Assembly: GCF_002078015.1 (NCBI RefSeq)
Contig: NZ_LWBP01000089.1
Coordinates: 62,001 to 126,000 of the forward strand
Source: Niastella populi
GTDB lineage: Bacteria; Bacteroidota; Bacteroidia; Chitinophagales; Chitinophagaceae
Length of the DNA stretch: 64,000 bases
Direction of reading: 5' to 3'
Shown: piece after piece, positions 26,192-35,634 of the stretch
Layout: each line of letters opens with the position of its first letter
Numbering within the stretch: the first letter of the stretch is position 1
The notes under the pieces: generated by a model
Seen by the model: only the letters and a program-made list of their open reading frames with translations
Told to the model about the DNA's origin: nothing
Database searches by the model: none
Position numbers and translations under genes: made by a program

Positions 26192-28123
26192 ATGCACCTG
26201 TATTTTAAACGCCTGGTTTGTAGCTGTATTTGCCTGGCTATAACAGAACTGTGTGCGGCGCAAACTACCCTGCCCGCGTTTGGCGAGATCACCGCCGAAG
26301 AACAATCCCTTACCGAATGTTCCTTCGATAAGGAAGCCGATGCCGTTGTATTACTCGATGAAGCGTCGGCCGACCATAACGATCAATATAATCTTATTGT
26401 CAACCGCCGTAAGAGGCTGAAGGTACTGAAACCGAAAGGGAACCGCCACGGCGATATTTCCATCAGCTACCTCAGCAAGGACGATATCGAATACATCAGC
26501 GATATTGAAGCCTACACCTGGAATTTCCGCAGCGGTAGCGGGCCTGAAATAAAAAAAGTTACGCCATCCGCCATCTACCGCCAAAAAGTAAACGACAGGG
26601 TATCTGTTGTACGTATTGCCATGCCCGATGTACAGGTGGGCAGCATCATAGAATATAAATACATCACCACCTCAAAAAGTTATGCGTATCTCGATGACTG
26701 GTACTTCCAGACCGAGCTGCCCGTAATACACAGCCGCTTTTCGCTGGTGGTAATGCCCAACTACGAGTTTGCCTACCGGGTATACAAAACCGAGCTGTTG
26801 CCCATTTCCATAAAACAGGAGAAGAATTCGGGCCGCATTTATTTCGGGATGGACAGCATCGCCGGTTTGCGCGATGAGCCTTTTATGGATGCGGAAAAAG
26901 ATTACCTGCAGCATGTGGAGTTTCAGCTCTCGGGCTACCAGGGCACATTTGGCGGCACTACAAAATACATGACCACCTGGGCCGAGCTAACGCGCGAACT
27001 GATGTCGAACCCCGGCTTTGGTGTACAGTTGAACAAGAACATAGCTGTTGGCGACGAGTGGACGAACCGGTTGAAAGCAATTCCTTCGCCCTATGAAAAA
27101 ATGTCATATATCTACAACTTCGTTTACAAGAACTATACATGGAACGGCCTCGGCGGCATCGCCTCTTCAAGCGGGGTAAAAGATACCTGGGAAAAAAGAA
27201 AAGGCAGCAGCAGCGACATCAACCTGATGCTCATTAACCTGCTGCAGGAAGCCAAACTGGAGGCCTATCCCCTGCTGGTAAGCGAACGCGGTCATGGCAA
27301 AGTGAACCCTGAATACCCGTTCGTAGATCAGTTCAATAAAGTACTGGCGTATGTTCTTATCGGTGATCAGAAATACGTACTCGACGCCGCAGGCGCCTGG
27401 ACTCCGCCATTTATGATCCCGTTCTCCGTGATCAATACAAAAGCATTTATCGTAAACCGTAAGAAAGGCGGCATTATAGCCCTTACCGAAAATGATAAAA
27501 AAGACCGGAACTTCGTGAATATTTTCGCCACTGTAGATGAAAGCGGGCAAATGAAAGGTTCGGCAACCATCGAGAGCTACGAGTATGCCCGCCTTAACCG
27601 GCTGCGCGCCTGGCAACGCGATAAAGACCGCTTCAAAGAGAACTTTTATACATCTTACCAGGCCGGGTTAACAATAGACAGCCTGCACTGGAAGAACATG
27701 GATAACGATTCCCTGCCTGCGGTTCAGGAATTCGGATTTTCCATTCCGCCAACAGCCAGCGGCGATTACAAACTCATCAACCTGAACCTGTTCAGCGGTA
27801 TTGCGAAAAACCCTTTCATTTCGAATATCAGGTTCACCAACATCGATTACGGGTGTTTGCAGTCATATACCATTGTTGAGAACATTGAACTGCCTGCCTC
27901 ACTGAAGGTGGAGAACCTGCCCAGGAATGTGCGCATGATCATGCCAGACACCAGCATCACAATGAGCCGGCAATTACAGGTAAATAGCAATATACTTCAG
28001 GTAAAATATACTATAACCACCACGCGCAGCGTATTTACTGCCGACGAATATGAATACGTAAAGGACTTCTACAAAAAAATGTCCGAGATCATGAATGAGC
28101 AGGTGGTGTTGAAGAAAATGTGA
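26192..28123 (+). CDS. DUF3857 protein with inactive transglutaminase fold (1)
   Basis: A 643-residue exported protein (signal ending ELCAAQT). A DUF3857 domain (about 60-215; EAYTWNFRSGSGPEIKKVTPS, IRMPDVQVGSIIEYKY-like VRIAMPDVQVGSIIEYKYI) precedes a transglutaminase-like fold (about 270-400) and a C-terminal beta domain. The catalytic Cys of GDCK is Ser (KGSSSDINLML) and the His is Lys (QFNKVLAYV), while the Asp strand (VLDA) remains, so it is most likely non-enzymatic. First of three tandem paralogues. Its TGA stop is the first unit of a GATAATGT array. Function unknown; family members are often linked to surface or polysaccharide processes. Confidence 0.88.
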   Translation: MHLYFKRLVCSCICLAITELCAAQTTLPAFGEITAEEQSLTECSFDKEADAVVLLDEASADHNDQYNLIVNRRKRLKVLKPKGNRHGDISISYLSKDDIEYISDIEAYTWNFRSGSGPEIKKVTPSAIYRQKVNDRVSVVRIAMPDVQVGSIIEYKYITTSKSYAYLDDWYFQTELPVIHSRFSLVVMPNYEFAYRVYKTELLPISIKQEKNSGRIYFGMDSIAGLRDEPFMDAEKDYLQHVEFQLSGYQGTFGGTTKYMTTWAELTRELMSNPGFGVQLNKNIAVGDEWTNRLKAIPSPYEKMSYIYNFVYKNYTWNGLGGIASSSGVKDTWEKRKGSSSDINLMLINLLQEAKLEAYPLLVSERGHGKVNPEYPFVDQFNKVLAYVLIGDQKYVLDAAGAWTPPFMIPFSVINTKAFIVNRKKGGIIALTENDKKDRNFVNIFATVDESGQMKGSATIESYEYARLNRLRAWQRDKDRFKENFYTSYQAGLTIDSLHWKNMDNDSLPAVQEFGFSIPPTASGDYKLINLNLFSGIAKNPFISNIRFTNIDYGCLQSYTIVENIELPASLKVENLPRNVRMIMPDTSITMSRQLQVNSNILQVKYTITTTRSVFTADEYEYVKDFYKKMSEIMNEQVVLKKM

Positions 28124-28392
28124 TAATGTGATAATTCGATAGTGCTTGCCCGTCCGTAGCCTTGGCGAAGGCGGGAAAGGCGCCGCCATCGGCGGCAATA
28201 AAACCAGGGGTTTATTTGGGGATCAAAAGTGAATCAGCGGTGCTTACGCAAAGTAAGGCATTGGAATGTTCATTTACAATGGCAGGTGTGCCGCCATTGG
28301 TGAATGCCATTTCACAGCTTTCCCCGATGAAGTCGGGGGTTTGCCGTATCACAACCGCCGGTTCACGAAAAATTAAACCATAATAAACCGAT
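28119..28392. repeat. GATAATGT array arm and GC hairpins between DUF3857 genes
   Basis: At 28119-28141 the words TGTGATAA, TGTGATAA and TTCGATAG start inside the stop codon of the first DUF3857 gene. No second arm is seen. Further on are a GCCTTGGCGAAGGC hairpin (28158-28172) and CCCCGATGAAGTCGGGG (28322-28338). No gene was found in these 269 bases. Confidence 0.55.
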
Positions 28393-30330
28393 ATGTTCAA
28401 GTCACTGCTCCTGGTTATTTGCCTCACCACCTCGCTTTCCCTTCTTGCCCAGAAAGACAGCGATGTTCCCGGCTTTGGAAAAATTGACAAAGCCGAACTG
28501 GAAATGAAAACCTGCGATTTTGATGAAAAGGCCGAAGCCGTTGTGCTTTTCGATGTAGGCGAACTGTATTTCGATCTCACGTCCATGTCGGGCAGCATGC
28601 AGCTCGAGCGCCATATACGCATCAAGATCCTGAAAGATAAAGGAAAGAACCAGGCCGACATTCGCCTGCCCTATGTGAGCTACCGCAACATAGAGCACAT
28701 AAAAAATCTTACTGCCCAAACCTATAACCTCGACGCTGCTGGTAATATCGTTACCACCAGGGTAGAAAAAAACCTTATTTACGAAAAGCCCATCGATAAA
28801 TACCGCAAAGAACAGGTGTTCACCTTCCCCGATGTGCAGGCGGGCAGCATTATAGAATACAAATGGTCGCAGGTATGGAGCAGCTTTGCGCTGGAAAACT
28901 GGTATTTTCAACGAAGCATACCGGTAAAATACAGCCGCTACCGTACCGATTTCCCCAACGAGATAGAAATATACGCCTCCCCGTTTTGCGTACTTCCGTA
29001 TGAAAGCAAACAGCATACAAAGGGCACACGCATTATACATCATTATTCCATGAAAAACATTCCGGCCCTGCGCGACGAACCCTATATCAGTTGCGATAAA
29101 GACTACCTGCAACGGATCGAGCTCAGGTTACAGGCCATCAAATGGCCAACCTACCGCGAAAACCTGGTGAAATCATGGCCGCAGCAGATCAAAGGCCTCA
29201 TGGAAGATGAAGACTTTGGCATACAGCTCAAAAGAAATATTCCCCGCACCGCCGACCTCGAAGCGCAGTTAAAGAACCTTACCGATCCATATCGAAAAAT
29301 GGTTGTCATTCATGAATATGTTCGCCGGAATATGGAATGGAACGGGTTGAGCAACATCTGGGCCCTGAACGGCGTACGGGCTGCCTGGAAAGATAAAAAA
29401 GGCACCAGCGGCGAGATCAACCTGATACTGGTGAACCTGCTTAAAGACGCCAACCTGAAAGCGCACGCCATACTGGTAAGCACCCGCGACCACGGAGTTG
29501 TAACGAGCTCCCTTGCCGATGTGCGACAGTTCGATAAAGTAATGGCCTATGTTGAGATCGGCGAGCAGGTTTACGTGCTTGACGCCACCGAAAAGAATAC
29601 CCCTTCGCGTCTGATACCCATGGATGTCATGTTCTCTGAAGGACTGGTGATTGAAAAACCCGAAACCCTCGAATGGGGCTGGCGGCCGTTGTGGAATGAA
29701 AATACAATGCTGAAGAACACCATAATTGTACAGGCAAATATCGACGAAAGCGGCGTAATGACTGGCAGGGCTTCGGCTTTCAGCTATGATTACGACCGGG
29801 TACAACGCGTTACGGATGCAAAAAAAGACCAATCGAAATTCCTCGAAAAATACTTTCACGACGGGAACCAGAACGTAAAGGTCGACAGCCTTGTTTTGGA
29901 AAACCTCGAGGACGATACCCTGCCCCTCATTCAGAAAATACAGTTCAATATGCCGGTGAGCGCCTCGGGCGATTACAAGTACTTTTCAACCAACCTTTTC
30001 ACCCGGCTCGAGAAAAACCCGTTTGTGGCCGACTCGCGGTTTTCCGACATTTTCTTCGGCGTGAACCAGTCATATAACCTGGTGGCCAACATAACAATTC
30101 CTGAAGGATACGCGTTTGAAGCCCTGCCGAAGAACATGCGAATGATTATGCCCGATACCAGTATTGCCATAACCCGGCGGCTGGTGGCAGAAAACAACCA
30201 GTTGGCGGTAAGGGTGAACCTGGAATTTAAAAAACCGTTCTTTACCGTTCAGGAATACCCGGATTTTAAGGAATTTTACAAACAACTCTTTGCCGTGTTG
30301 AGCGAGCAGATCGCCATTAAAAAACGCTAA
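28393..30330 (+). CDS. DUF3857 protein with inactive transglutaminase fold (2)
   Basis: A 645-residue paralogue of the preceding gene, with signal peptide (LSLLAQ), DUF3857 domain (TYNLDAAGNIVTTRVEKN, FTFPDVQAGSIIEYKW) and transglutaminase-like region. As in the first paralogue the Cys is Ser (KKGTSGEINLILVN) and the His is Lys (QFDKVMAYV), with the VLDA Asp kept. Similar sizes, shared PALRDEPYISCDKDYLQ and MIMPDTSI blocks, and matching C-termini show a duplication. Likely a structural or binding protein in the periplasm or outer membrane. The stop lies in an AACGC-type array. Confidence 0.88.
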   Translation: MFKSLLLVICLTTSLSLLAQKDSDVPGFGKIDKAELEMKTCDFDEKAEAVVLFDVGELYFDLTSMSGSMQLERHIRIKILKDKGKNQADIRLPYVSYRNIEHIKNLTAQTYNLDAAGNIVTTRVEKNLIYEKPIDKYRKEQVFTFPDVQAGSIIEYKWSQVWSSFALENWYFQRSIPVKYSRYRTDFPNEIEIYASPFCVLPYESKQHTKGTRIIHHYSMKNIPALRDEPYISCDKDYLQRIELRLQAIKWPTYRENLVKSWPQQIKGLMEDEDFGIQLKRNIPRTADLEAQLKNLTDPYRKMVVIHEYVRRNMEWNGLSNIWALNGVRAAWKDKKGTSGEINLILVNLLKDANLKAHAILVSTRDHGVVTSSLADVRQFDKVMAYVEIGEQVYVLDATEKNTPSRLIPMDVMFSEGLVIEKPETLEWGWRPLWNENTMLKNTIIVQANIDESGVMTGRASAFSYDYDRVQRVTDAKKDQSKFLEKYFHDGNQNVKVDSLVLENLEDDTLPLIQKIQFNMPVSASGDYKYFSTNLFTRLEKNPFVADSRFSDIFFGVNQSYNLVANITIPEGYAFEALPKNMRMIMPDTSIAITRRLVAENNQLAVRVNLEFKKPFFTVQEYPDFKEFYKQLFAVLSEQIAIKKR

Positions 30331-30436
30331 ACGCCGAAGGCCCACGCCCGAAATTCAGGCTGTTTGAGATTATTCGGGTAGAACGTAGTTCGGAAATCAG
30401 CCTTCCGCCTTAAGCGTTCAGCGTTAAACCCTAAAA
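30326..30436. repeat. Word array: AACGCC inverted element
   Basis: The left arm (CGCTAAACGCCGAAGGCCC) overlaps the stop codon of the second DUF3857 gene; the right arm is CCTTCCGCCTTAAGCG then TTCAGCGTTAAACC. The core has TTCAGGCTG and GAACGTAGTTC. Shared words link it to 16942-17062 and 20736-20895. Confidence 0.6.
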
Positions 30437-30443
30437 GTATATT

Positions 30444-32330
30444 ATGAAAAAGTGCTTATTAATAATATTCACCCTATGTACGGCCCTGGGCCTGCAGGCC
30501 CAGGTGACCACATTGTACGCACTGTCGTCGATGCCCGACATAGTGAAAAAAGACGCCGATGTGATCAAACGTTATGAGAATATAGCGTTTGAAGTAAAGG
30601 ATATCGACCGGTCGTCGATCACCGTACACCAGATCGTTACCGTAATGAACGAAAAGGGCAAATCAGCCCTTCAGTTTTCGGAGTATACTACCAAGTTCCG
30701 GGTACTGGAAGACGCCGAAGTGAAAGTGTTCGACGCGCTGGGCCGCCAGATCAGCAAATACAAACAAAAGGATATGACCACCCAGGCCAGTTTCAGCAAC
30801 CTGGTCGACGATATAAAATACACCTATGTTAATTTTCCGGCGGCTGCCTACCCCGTTACATTCGAACTGAAGTACACAATCAGGTTAAAAGGTAACCTCA
30901 TATTCCCCAGCTACGACATTCAGGAAGGCAACCAGAGCGTGGAATCATCGGTGTTCACCGCAAAGGTGCCCAAAGACCTCGATCTTCGCTTTAAAGAAAA
31001 GAATATTACCATAAAGCCCGAAACCACGGAGGAAGGCGGGTATAAAACCTACCGCTGGACGGTCAGGAACCTGCCGGCATTAAAACGGGAAGCCGGTGCG
31101 GCTAGTCCATACCCGTATGTTATGCTGGCGCCAAACCAGTTCAAGTACGATAATTTTGAAGGTAACCTCGGCACCTGGAAAGATTATGGTTCATGGGTTG
31201 CCAGCCTGTACAAAGGGCTCGACAAATTGCCGCCCGATCGCGTGGCATTCTTTCAGGAGCTTGTAAAGGATATTCCCGACGATTACGGCAAGATCAAAAA
31301 ACTGTATGAATACCTGCAGAAGAATTTTCGCTATGTAAGTATTCAACTGGGCATCGGCGGCTTCAGGCCTTTTTCAGCCGAGTTCACCGATAAAAAGAAA
31401 TATGGCGATTGTAAGGCGCTCAGCAACTGTATGAAGGCCATGCTGTCGGCCGTAGGCATCAACAGTTACAATGCCATTATCAATGCAGGAAAGAACGCCC
31501 TCGCCATGGATGACGATTTTCCCGCACAGCTTTGCAACCACGTTATCTTATGCGTACCGCTTCAAAAAGATACAGTATGGCTTGAATGTACCAGCAATAC
31601 CAACGACTTCAATGTACTTGGGCCTTTTACCGAAAACCGGAACGCATTGCTGATAACCGAAAAAGGCGGCGTGCTGGTGGCTACCCCAACAAGCACCAGC
31701 GCAGAAAATACCTTCCATGCACATACAGTTATAACGCTGCAGGATGATGGCTCCGGCGCTACCCTTACAACTTTTAAAACCACCGGTGAGTACAAGGAAG
31801 AAATGCGGTATATCATTGAAGAAAAACGAGACGATCAAAAAGAATACCTGGTGCATGCCCTGCATTTTAAACAACCCGATGATTTTGCATTTAAGCTGAA
31901 AGAAGGCGCCGGCCGTTACACCACCACACTTGAAATGGCGTTCGAAAAGATCCATGAGTTCAATGCCGGAAATAAATTCTTTATCAGCCCGCGCATTTAT
32001 AAATTATGGACTTCCGTTCTGCCAAAAGCAGAGGAGCGCAAACAGGATTTCTATTTCAGCTTTCCGCTCGAAAAAAGCGATACCACCGTATTTAAACTGC
32101 CGGCCGGTTTTGCAGTGGAAGCGTTGCCGAAAGTAAAAGAGCTTTCGAACAACCATGCCGCCTACAGCACCAAATACTGGTATAATGAAACGGAAAAAGC
32201 CGTATACACCACTGCCACCCTGGTTTTGAAGAAACACAAGATAGAAGCGGCCGGTTATCCTGAGATCAAAAAATTATTCGATGAAATTTTACTAGACGAT
32301 ACCCAGCGGATCGTATTGAAAAAAGAGTAG
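30444..32330 (+). CDS. DUF3857 protein with intact transglutaminase triad (3)
   Basis: A 628-residue exported protein (signal ending ALGLQAQ). After the DUF3857 domain (about 55-215; HQIVTVMNEKGKSALQFSEY, EGNQSVESSVFTAKV) the transglutaminase-like core keeps a plausible triad: Cys323 in KKYGDCKALSN, His366 in QLCNHVILCV and Glu381 (in place of Asp) in VWLECTS. It may cross-link or hydrolyse amide bonds, in contrast to its two upstream relatives. Overall similarity to them is lower, so it is an older copy. All three genes lie in one orientation and may be co-expressed. Confidence 0.88.
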   Translation: MKKCLLIIFTLCTALGLQAQVTTLYALSSMPDIVKKDADVIKRYENIAFEVKDIDRSSITVHQIVTVMNEKGKSALQFSEYTTKFRVLEDAEVKVFDALGRQISKYKQKDMTTQASFSNLVDDIKYTYVNFPAAAYPVTFELKYTIRLKGNLIFPSYDIQEGNQSVESSVFTAKVPKDLDLRFKEKNITIKPETTEEGGYKTYRWTVRNLPALKREAGAASPYPYVMLAPNQFKYDNFEGNLGTWKDYGSWVASLYKGLDKLPPDRVAFFQELVKDIPDDYGKIKKLYEYLQKNFRYVSIQLGIGGFRPFSAEFTDKKKYGDCKALSNCMKAMLSAVGINSYNAIINAGKNALAMDDDFPAQLCNHVILCVPLQKDTVWLECTSNTNDFNVLGPFTENRNALLITEKGGVLVATPTSTSAENTFHAHTVITLQDDGSGATLTTFKTTGEYKEEMRYIIEEKRDDQKEYLVHALHFKQPDDFAFKLKEGAGRYTTTLEMAFEKIHEFNAGNKFFISPRIYKLWTSVLPKAEERKQDFYFSFPLEKSDTTVFKLPAGFAVEALPKVKELSNNHAAYSTKYWYNETEKAVYTTATLVLKKHKIEAAGYPEIKKLFDEILLDDTQRIVLKKE

Positions 32331-32342
32331 CCGGTTACCCGT

Positions 32343-33071
32343 TCAAATTATGTGCGACAAAATGATACCGGTTGCTACCGCGGCATTCAATGATTCGGCC
32401 TCGCCGTACCGCGGAATGGTGATACGGTTACTGCACCGGGCCAGGATGGCATCGCTGATACCCTTCGATTCATTGCCAATAATAATTATACCTTCTTTAA
32501 CCGGCGACAACTTACGCAGATCTGCTCCGTCGAGTACGGCTGCGTAAGTTGGCAACCCGGGCTCCTTATCGAGCCACTGGCCCAGGGGGCCATACGCTAC
32601 CTGCACCCGGGCAATACTGCCCATCGTGGCCTGCACCACTTTCGGGTTCCAGGCATCGGCGCAATCGGTACTGCAAAAGAGCTGTTTAATGCCAAACCAG
32701 TCGGCACAGCGGATAATAGTACCCAAATTCCCCGGGTCCTGAACGGTGTCGAGCATCAGCGAAATGTTATTTCGTAAAGGCGCGTTCGCCGAAAAATCGG
32801 GTTTCTTAAAAATTCCCAACACCTGGTTAGGCGTTTGCAACAGGGATATGCGCTCCAGTTCCGACTGGCTTATTTCCGTTACTTCAGCGTGCAGCGACTT
32901 CCCCTGCTCCGCTATCCATTCCTTTACCGCATACAGCTGCTGCAACGGTAAACGGGCACTTAATAATTCGTTAATTAGCTTTGGACCCTCGGCCACAAAC
33001 ACCCCTTCACTATCTCGTAATTTTTTGTGGCTTAAACTTTGAATATATTTGACCTGTGATTTAATCAACAT
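32343..33071 (-). CDS. TrmH/SpoU-family RNA 2'-O-methyltransferase
   Basis: A 242-residue SPOUT methyltransferase that uses S-adenosylmethionine on rRNA or tRNA ribose. An N-terminal substrate-binding part (SLSHKKLRDSEGVFVAEGPKL) leads to the knotted domain with motif 1 NLGTIIRCADWFG, motif 2 IIIGNESKGISD and motif 3 IPRYGEAESLNAAVATGIIL. It resembles the RlmB/TsnR-like group; the target base is unknown. I use ATG 33071 (MLIKSQVKYIQSLSHKKL) rather than 33089; only 21 bases then separate it from the divergent tamL start. Confidence 0.93.
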   Translation of the reverse strand: MLIKSQVKYIQSLSHKKLRDSEGVFVAEGPKLINELLSARLPLQQLYAVKEWIAEQGKSLHAEVTEISQSELERISLLQTPNQVLGIFKKPDFSANAPLRNNISLMLDTVQDPGNLGTIIRCADWFGIKQLFCSTDCADAWNPKVVQATMGSIARVQVAYGPLGQWLDKEPGLPTYAAVLDGADLRKLSPVKEGIIIIGNESKGISDAILARCSNRITIPRYGEAESLNAAVATGIILSHII

Positions 33072-33092
33072 TGCATTCCGTTTAAACAAAAT

Positions 33093-35468
33093 ATGTTGTC
33101 ATTAGCCCGGCAAGTTACAGTATTTAGATTGGTTCAATGGATAGCTTACTGCGCTTTCGTTGCGGCGTCAATAACTTCCTGCACGGTTCCCAGGAAAATG
33201 CAACCCGGTAAACCGTTTGTATACAAGACCACGATAGATATAAAAGGAGATGTGCCCGACAAGCTTCAGTTGCAGGAAAGATTGCAAAACCAGCTCGACG
33301 ATAGTCTGAAAACCCGCGTCATTACCTATGCCGGTGTTGTTAGGGTGTTGTATAAACCGCCGGTTTTCGATTCGGTCAATATCGGCAGGTCGGAAATATT
33401 CATGACCAGCCTGCTCCATTCCCTTGGTTACTTTCACCCTGAAATAACCGATACCTTCCACATAACTACCGTTAATAAGAGAAAAGGAAAACAGGAACGC
33501 GTTCATATCAATTTTAAGGTAACGCCGGGTAAAGTACTCCGGCTCGACTCTATCGGTTACGCCTTCCGCGACCCCGAACTGCAACGCCTGGCAACCCGGC
33601 AGCAGGACAGATCGGCGCTAAAAAAAGCAGAACCTTACTCCCTCCAAAAAATTTCCGATGAGCTCGACAGGTTGCTGGTTGTTTTCCGCAATAACGGGTA
33701 TTTCAAGCTCAATAAAGAAGATATCTATGCAGAAGTAGATACGGTGGTGGCGGCCCTTATCGACCCTACCCTCGACCCCTTCGAACAGTTCAGGTTGCTC
33801 GATTCGCTTCGCAAAAAAAGAGAGAACCCAACCATCAATGTCGTATTTAAGCAACACCCGGTAAAGGACAGCAGCCGGTTAAAAAAATACTATATCGGCA
33901 AAGTGCAGGTATACCCCGACGCCAGTTACGAAGAATTCGATTCAACCATTCACGATACCGCCCATATCAAAGGGTATGAGATCATTTACAATTCGCCCCG
34001 GTTTAAACTGCCTTTTATTGCCAACAATGTCGCTTTGCGACCGGGTGCGCTGTATAACCAGCGGCGGTATTACCGCACCAGTAATATCTTTACCAGCCTT
34101 GGCGCCTGGCAGAACGTAGATATTGAAATGCGTGAACGGAAAGACAGTACCACGCCCATACTGGATGCGCGGATCCGGCTGTACCCCAACCCGAAACAGA
34201 ACCTGAACATAGCGTTTGAGACCAGCCGCAACGTAAGCGATATCCTTGCTACCGGCCAGTTATTCGGTATCGGTTTGAACGGGCGTTTATTGAACCGGAA
34301 CGCCTACCGCGAAGCCATTCAAACCGTTACCAGTGCGCGTTTTGGTATTGAACTGGGAACAAACATCATTCAAACCCTGCAGGCCAACGTGGCGCATACT
34401 ATCAACTTCCCGAAATTCATTTCGCCTATAAGAATAAAGACCGACAGCCTCATTGCGCCCCGCACCCTGCTCAACCTGAACGCATCCTATACCGACAGGC
34501 TGCTGTTGTTCAAATCACGCTCCTTCAATACCTCCTGGGGATACGAGTGGGTAAAAGGCCGCCGCCGGCAAGATCAGGACCAGGTTGGACAAAGATGGCG
34601 GAAGACCTGGCAGTACATTCCTTTGAACTACGAGTACACCGACGTAATAAAGACCGACAGCCTGCGCAAACTCGAAGACAGGATCAGCTCCTACAAATTT
34701 GCCTTCAACAACGGGCTTATCATCAGCCAGGTGCTCAGTTTATCGACCGGGGTTGAAAAGGATAATAAATTAACCCTTTTGCGGGGCCGGGTAGAAGAAA
34801 GCGGCGCCCTGTTCGGCTTAATAAAAAGGCTTGACCTGGGGTCACTGGCCCGTTTTGTAAAGATCGACGGCGAGTTTAAACATTATATCGACCATCCGCA
34901 TTCATCCTGGGCCTTCCGTGCTTTTGCCGGTTACGGTTTGGTATATGGTAAAAAAGATACCGCAGGGCATATCGTAAACGAGAACAACCTGCCCTTCTTC
35001 AAGGCATTTTTTGCCGGTGGCCCGTACAGCATGCGCGCCTGGCCCATCAGGCGGTTGGGCCCTGGTTCATCGAACCTGTACGACAAACCCGATACCAGCG
35101 GCATCGAACGTTTCGGGAATATGCAAATTGAGCTGAATGCGGAATACCGTTTCAATATCACTACCATTGCGGGTATTAAAGTGAACAGCGCCCTGTTCGT
35201 GGATATCGGGAATATCTGGAGCACTGAGTTTGACCCCAAAACAAATCAAAAGGTTCCGGAAGCCTCTTTTAAATTCAGCCGCCTGTATAAAGACCTCGCG
35301 ATTGGCGCGGGCAGCAGTTTGCGGTTCGATTTCGACTTCTTCCTCATCCGGCTCGACTGGGCCTACCGGCTAAAAGACCCGTTGTACGCCCATGAGAACG
35401 ATGGGTGGTTCAATGATATAAGAATACTGAACGGGCAGTTTCAGCTGGGGATCGGATATCCTTTCTAG
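33093..35468 (+). CDS. tamL: TamL, BamA-family outer-membrane lipoprotein
   Basis: A 791-residue Omp85-superfamily protein with a lipoprotein signal (AASITSC, lipidated Cys30), the mark of Bacteroidetes TamL. Residues ~45-400 form POTRA-like units; the C-terminal ~390 residues are a 16-strand bacterial-surface-antigen barrel with AFFAGGPYSMRAWPIRRLGPG (the conserved loop-6 region) and a final FQLGIGYPF beta-signal. TamL works with TamB in outer-membrane protein or lipid transport. It lies divergently beside an RNA methyltransferase gene, a frequent arrangement in the phylum. TamB is not in the window. Confidence 0.93.
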   Translation: MLSLARQVTVFRLVQWIAYCAFVAASITSCTVPRKMQPGKPFVYKTTIDIKGDVPDKLQLQERLQNQLDDSLKTRVITYAGVVRVLYKPPVFDSVNIGRSEIFMTSLLHSLGYFHPEITDTFHITTVNKRKGKQERVHINFKVTPGKVLRLDSIGYAFRDPELQRLATRQQDRSALKKAEPYSLQKISDELDRLLVVFRNNGYFKLNKEDIYAEVDTVVAALIDPTLDPFEQFRLLDSLRKKRENPTINVVFKQHPVKDSSRLKKYYIGKVQVYPDASYEEFDSTIHDTAHIKGYEIIYNSPRFKLPFIANNVALRPGALYNQRRYYRTSNIFTSLGAWQNVDIEMRERKDSTTPILDARIRLYPNPKQNLNIAFETSRNVSDILATGQLFGIGLNGRLLNRNAYREAIQTVTSARFGIELGTNIIQTLQANVAHTINFPKFISPIRIKTDSLIAPRTLLNLNASYTDRLLLFKSRSFNTSWGYEWVKGRRRQDQDQVGQRWRKTWQYIPLNYEYTDVIKTDSLRKLEDRISSYKFAFNNGLIISQVLSLSTGVEKDNKLTLLRGRVEESGALFGLIKRLDLGSLARFVKIDGEFKHYIDHPHSSWAFRAFAGYGLVYGKKDTAGHIVNENNLPFFKAFFAGGPYSMRAWPIRRLGPGSSNLYDKPDTSGIERFGNMQIELNAEYRFNITTIAGIKVNSALFVDIGNIWSTEFDPKTNQKVPEASFKFSRLYKDLAIGAGSSLRFDFDFFLIRLDWAYRLKDPLYAHENDGWFNDIRILNGQFQLGIGYPF

Positions 35469-35634
35469 AATGATGAATATTGAATATCGAATATTCAATG
35501 ATGAAGTTGAATACAGGGGAAATGAGAATTTAAAAATGAAAAAGTAAATACAGCGGAAAGTAAACCCTGCACTTGGTTTTTCACTTCGACATTCTACATT
35601 GAACATTCAACATTCGTTATTCTGTATCCCCTTG
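35469..35634. repeat. Word array: TGAATATTGAATATCG inverted element
   Basis: Right after the tamL stop the words GATGAATATT, GAATATC and GAATATTCAATGATG repeat; the opposite arm at 35586-35630 uses TTCTACATTGAACATTCAACATTCG. The ~70-base core is A/T-rich. The right arm ends near the stop of the converging truB gene (35617), which it overlaps by a few codons. Confidence 0.6.

Noticed and set aside
28162-28383. Open frame of 73 residues between DUF3857 genes
   Set aside because: It crosses two GC hairpins and shows no similarity; probably chance.
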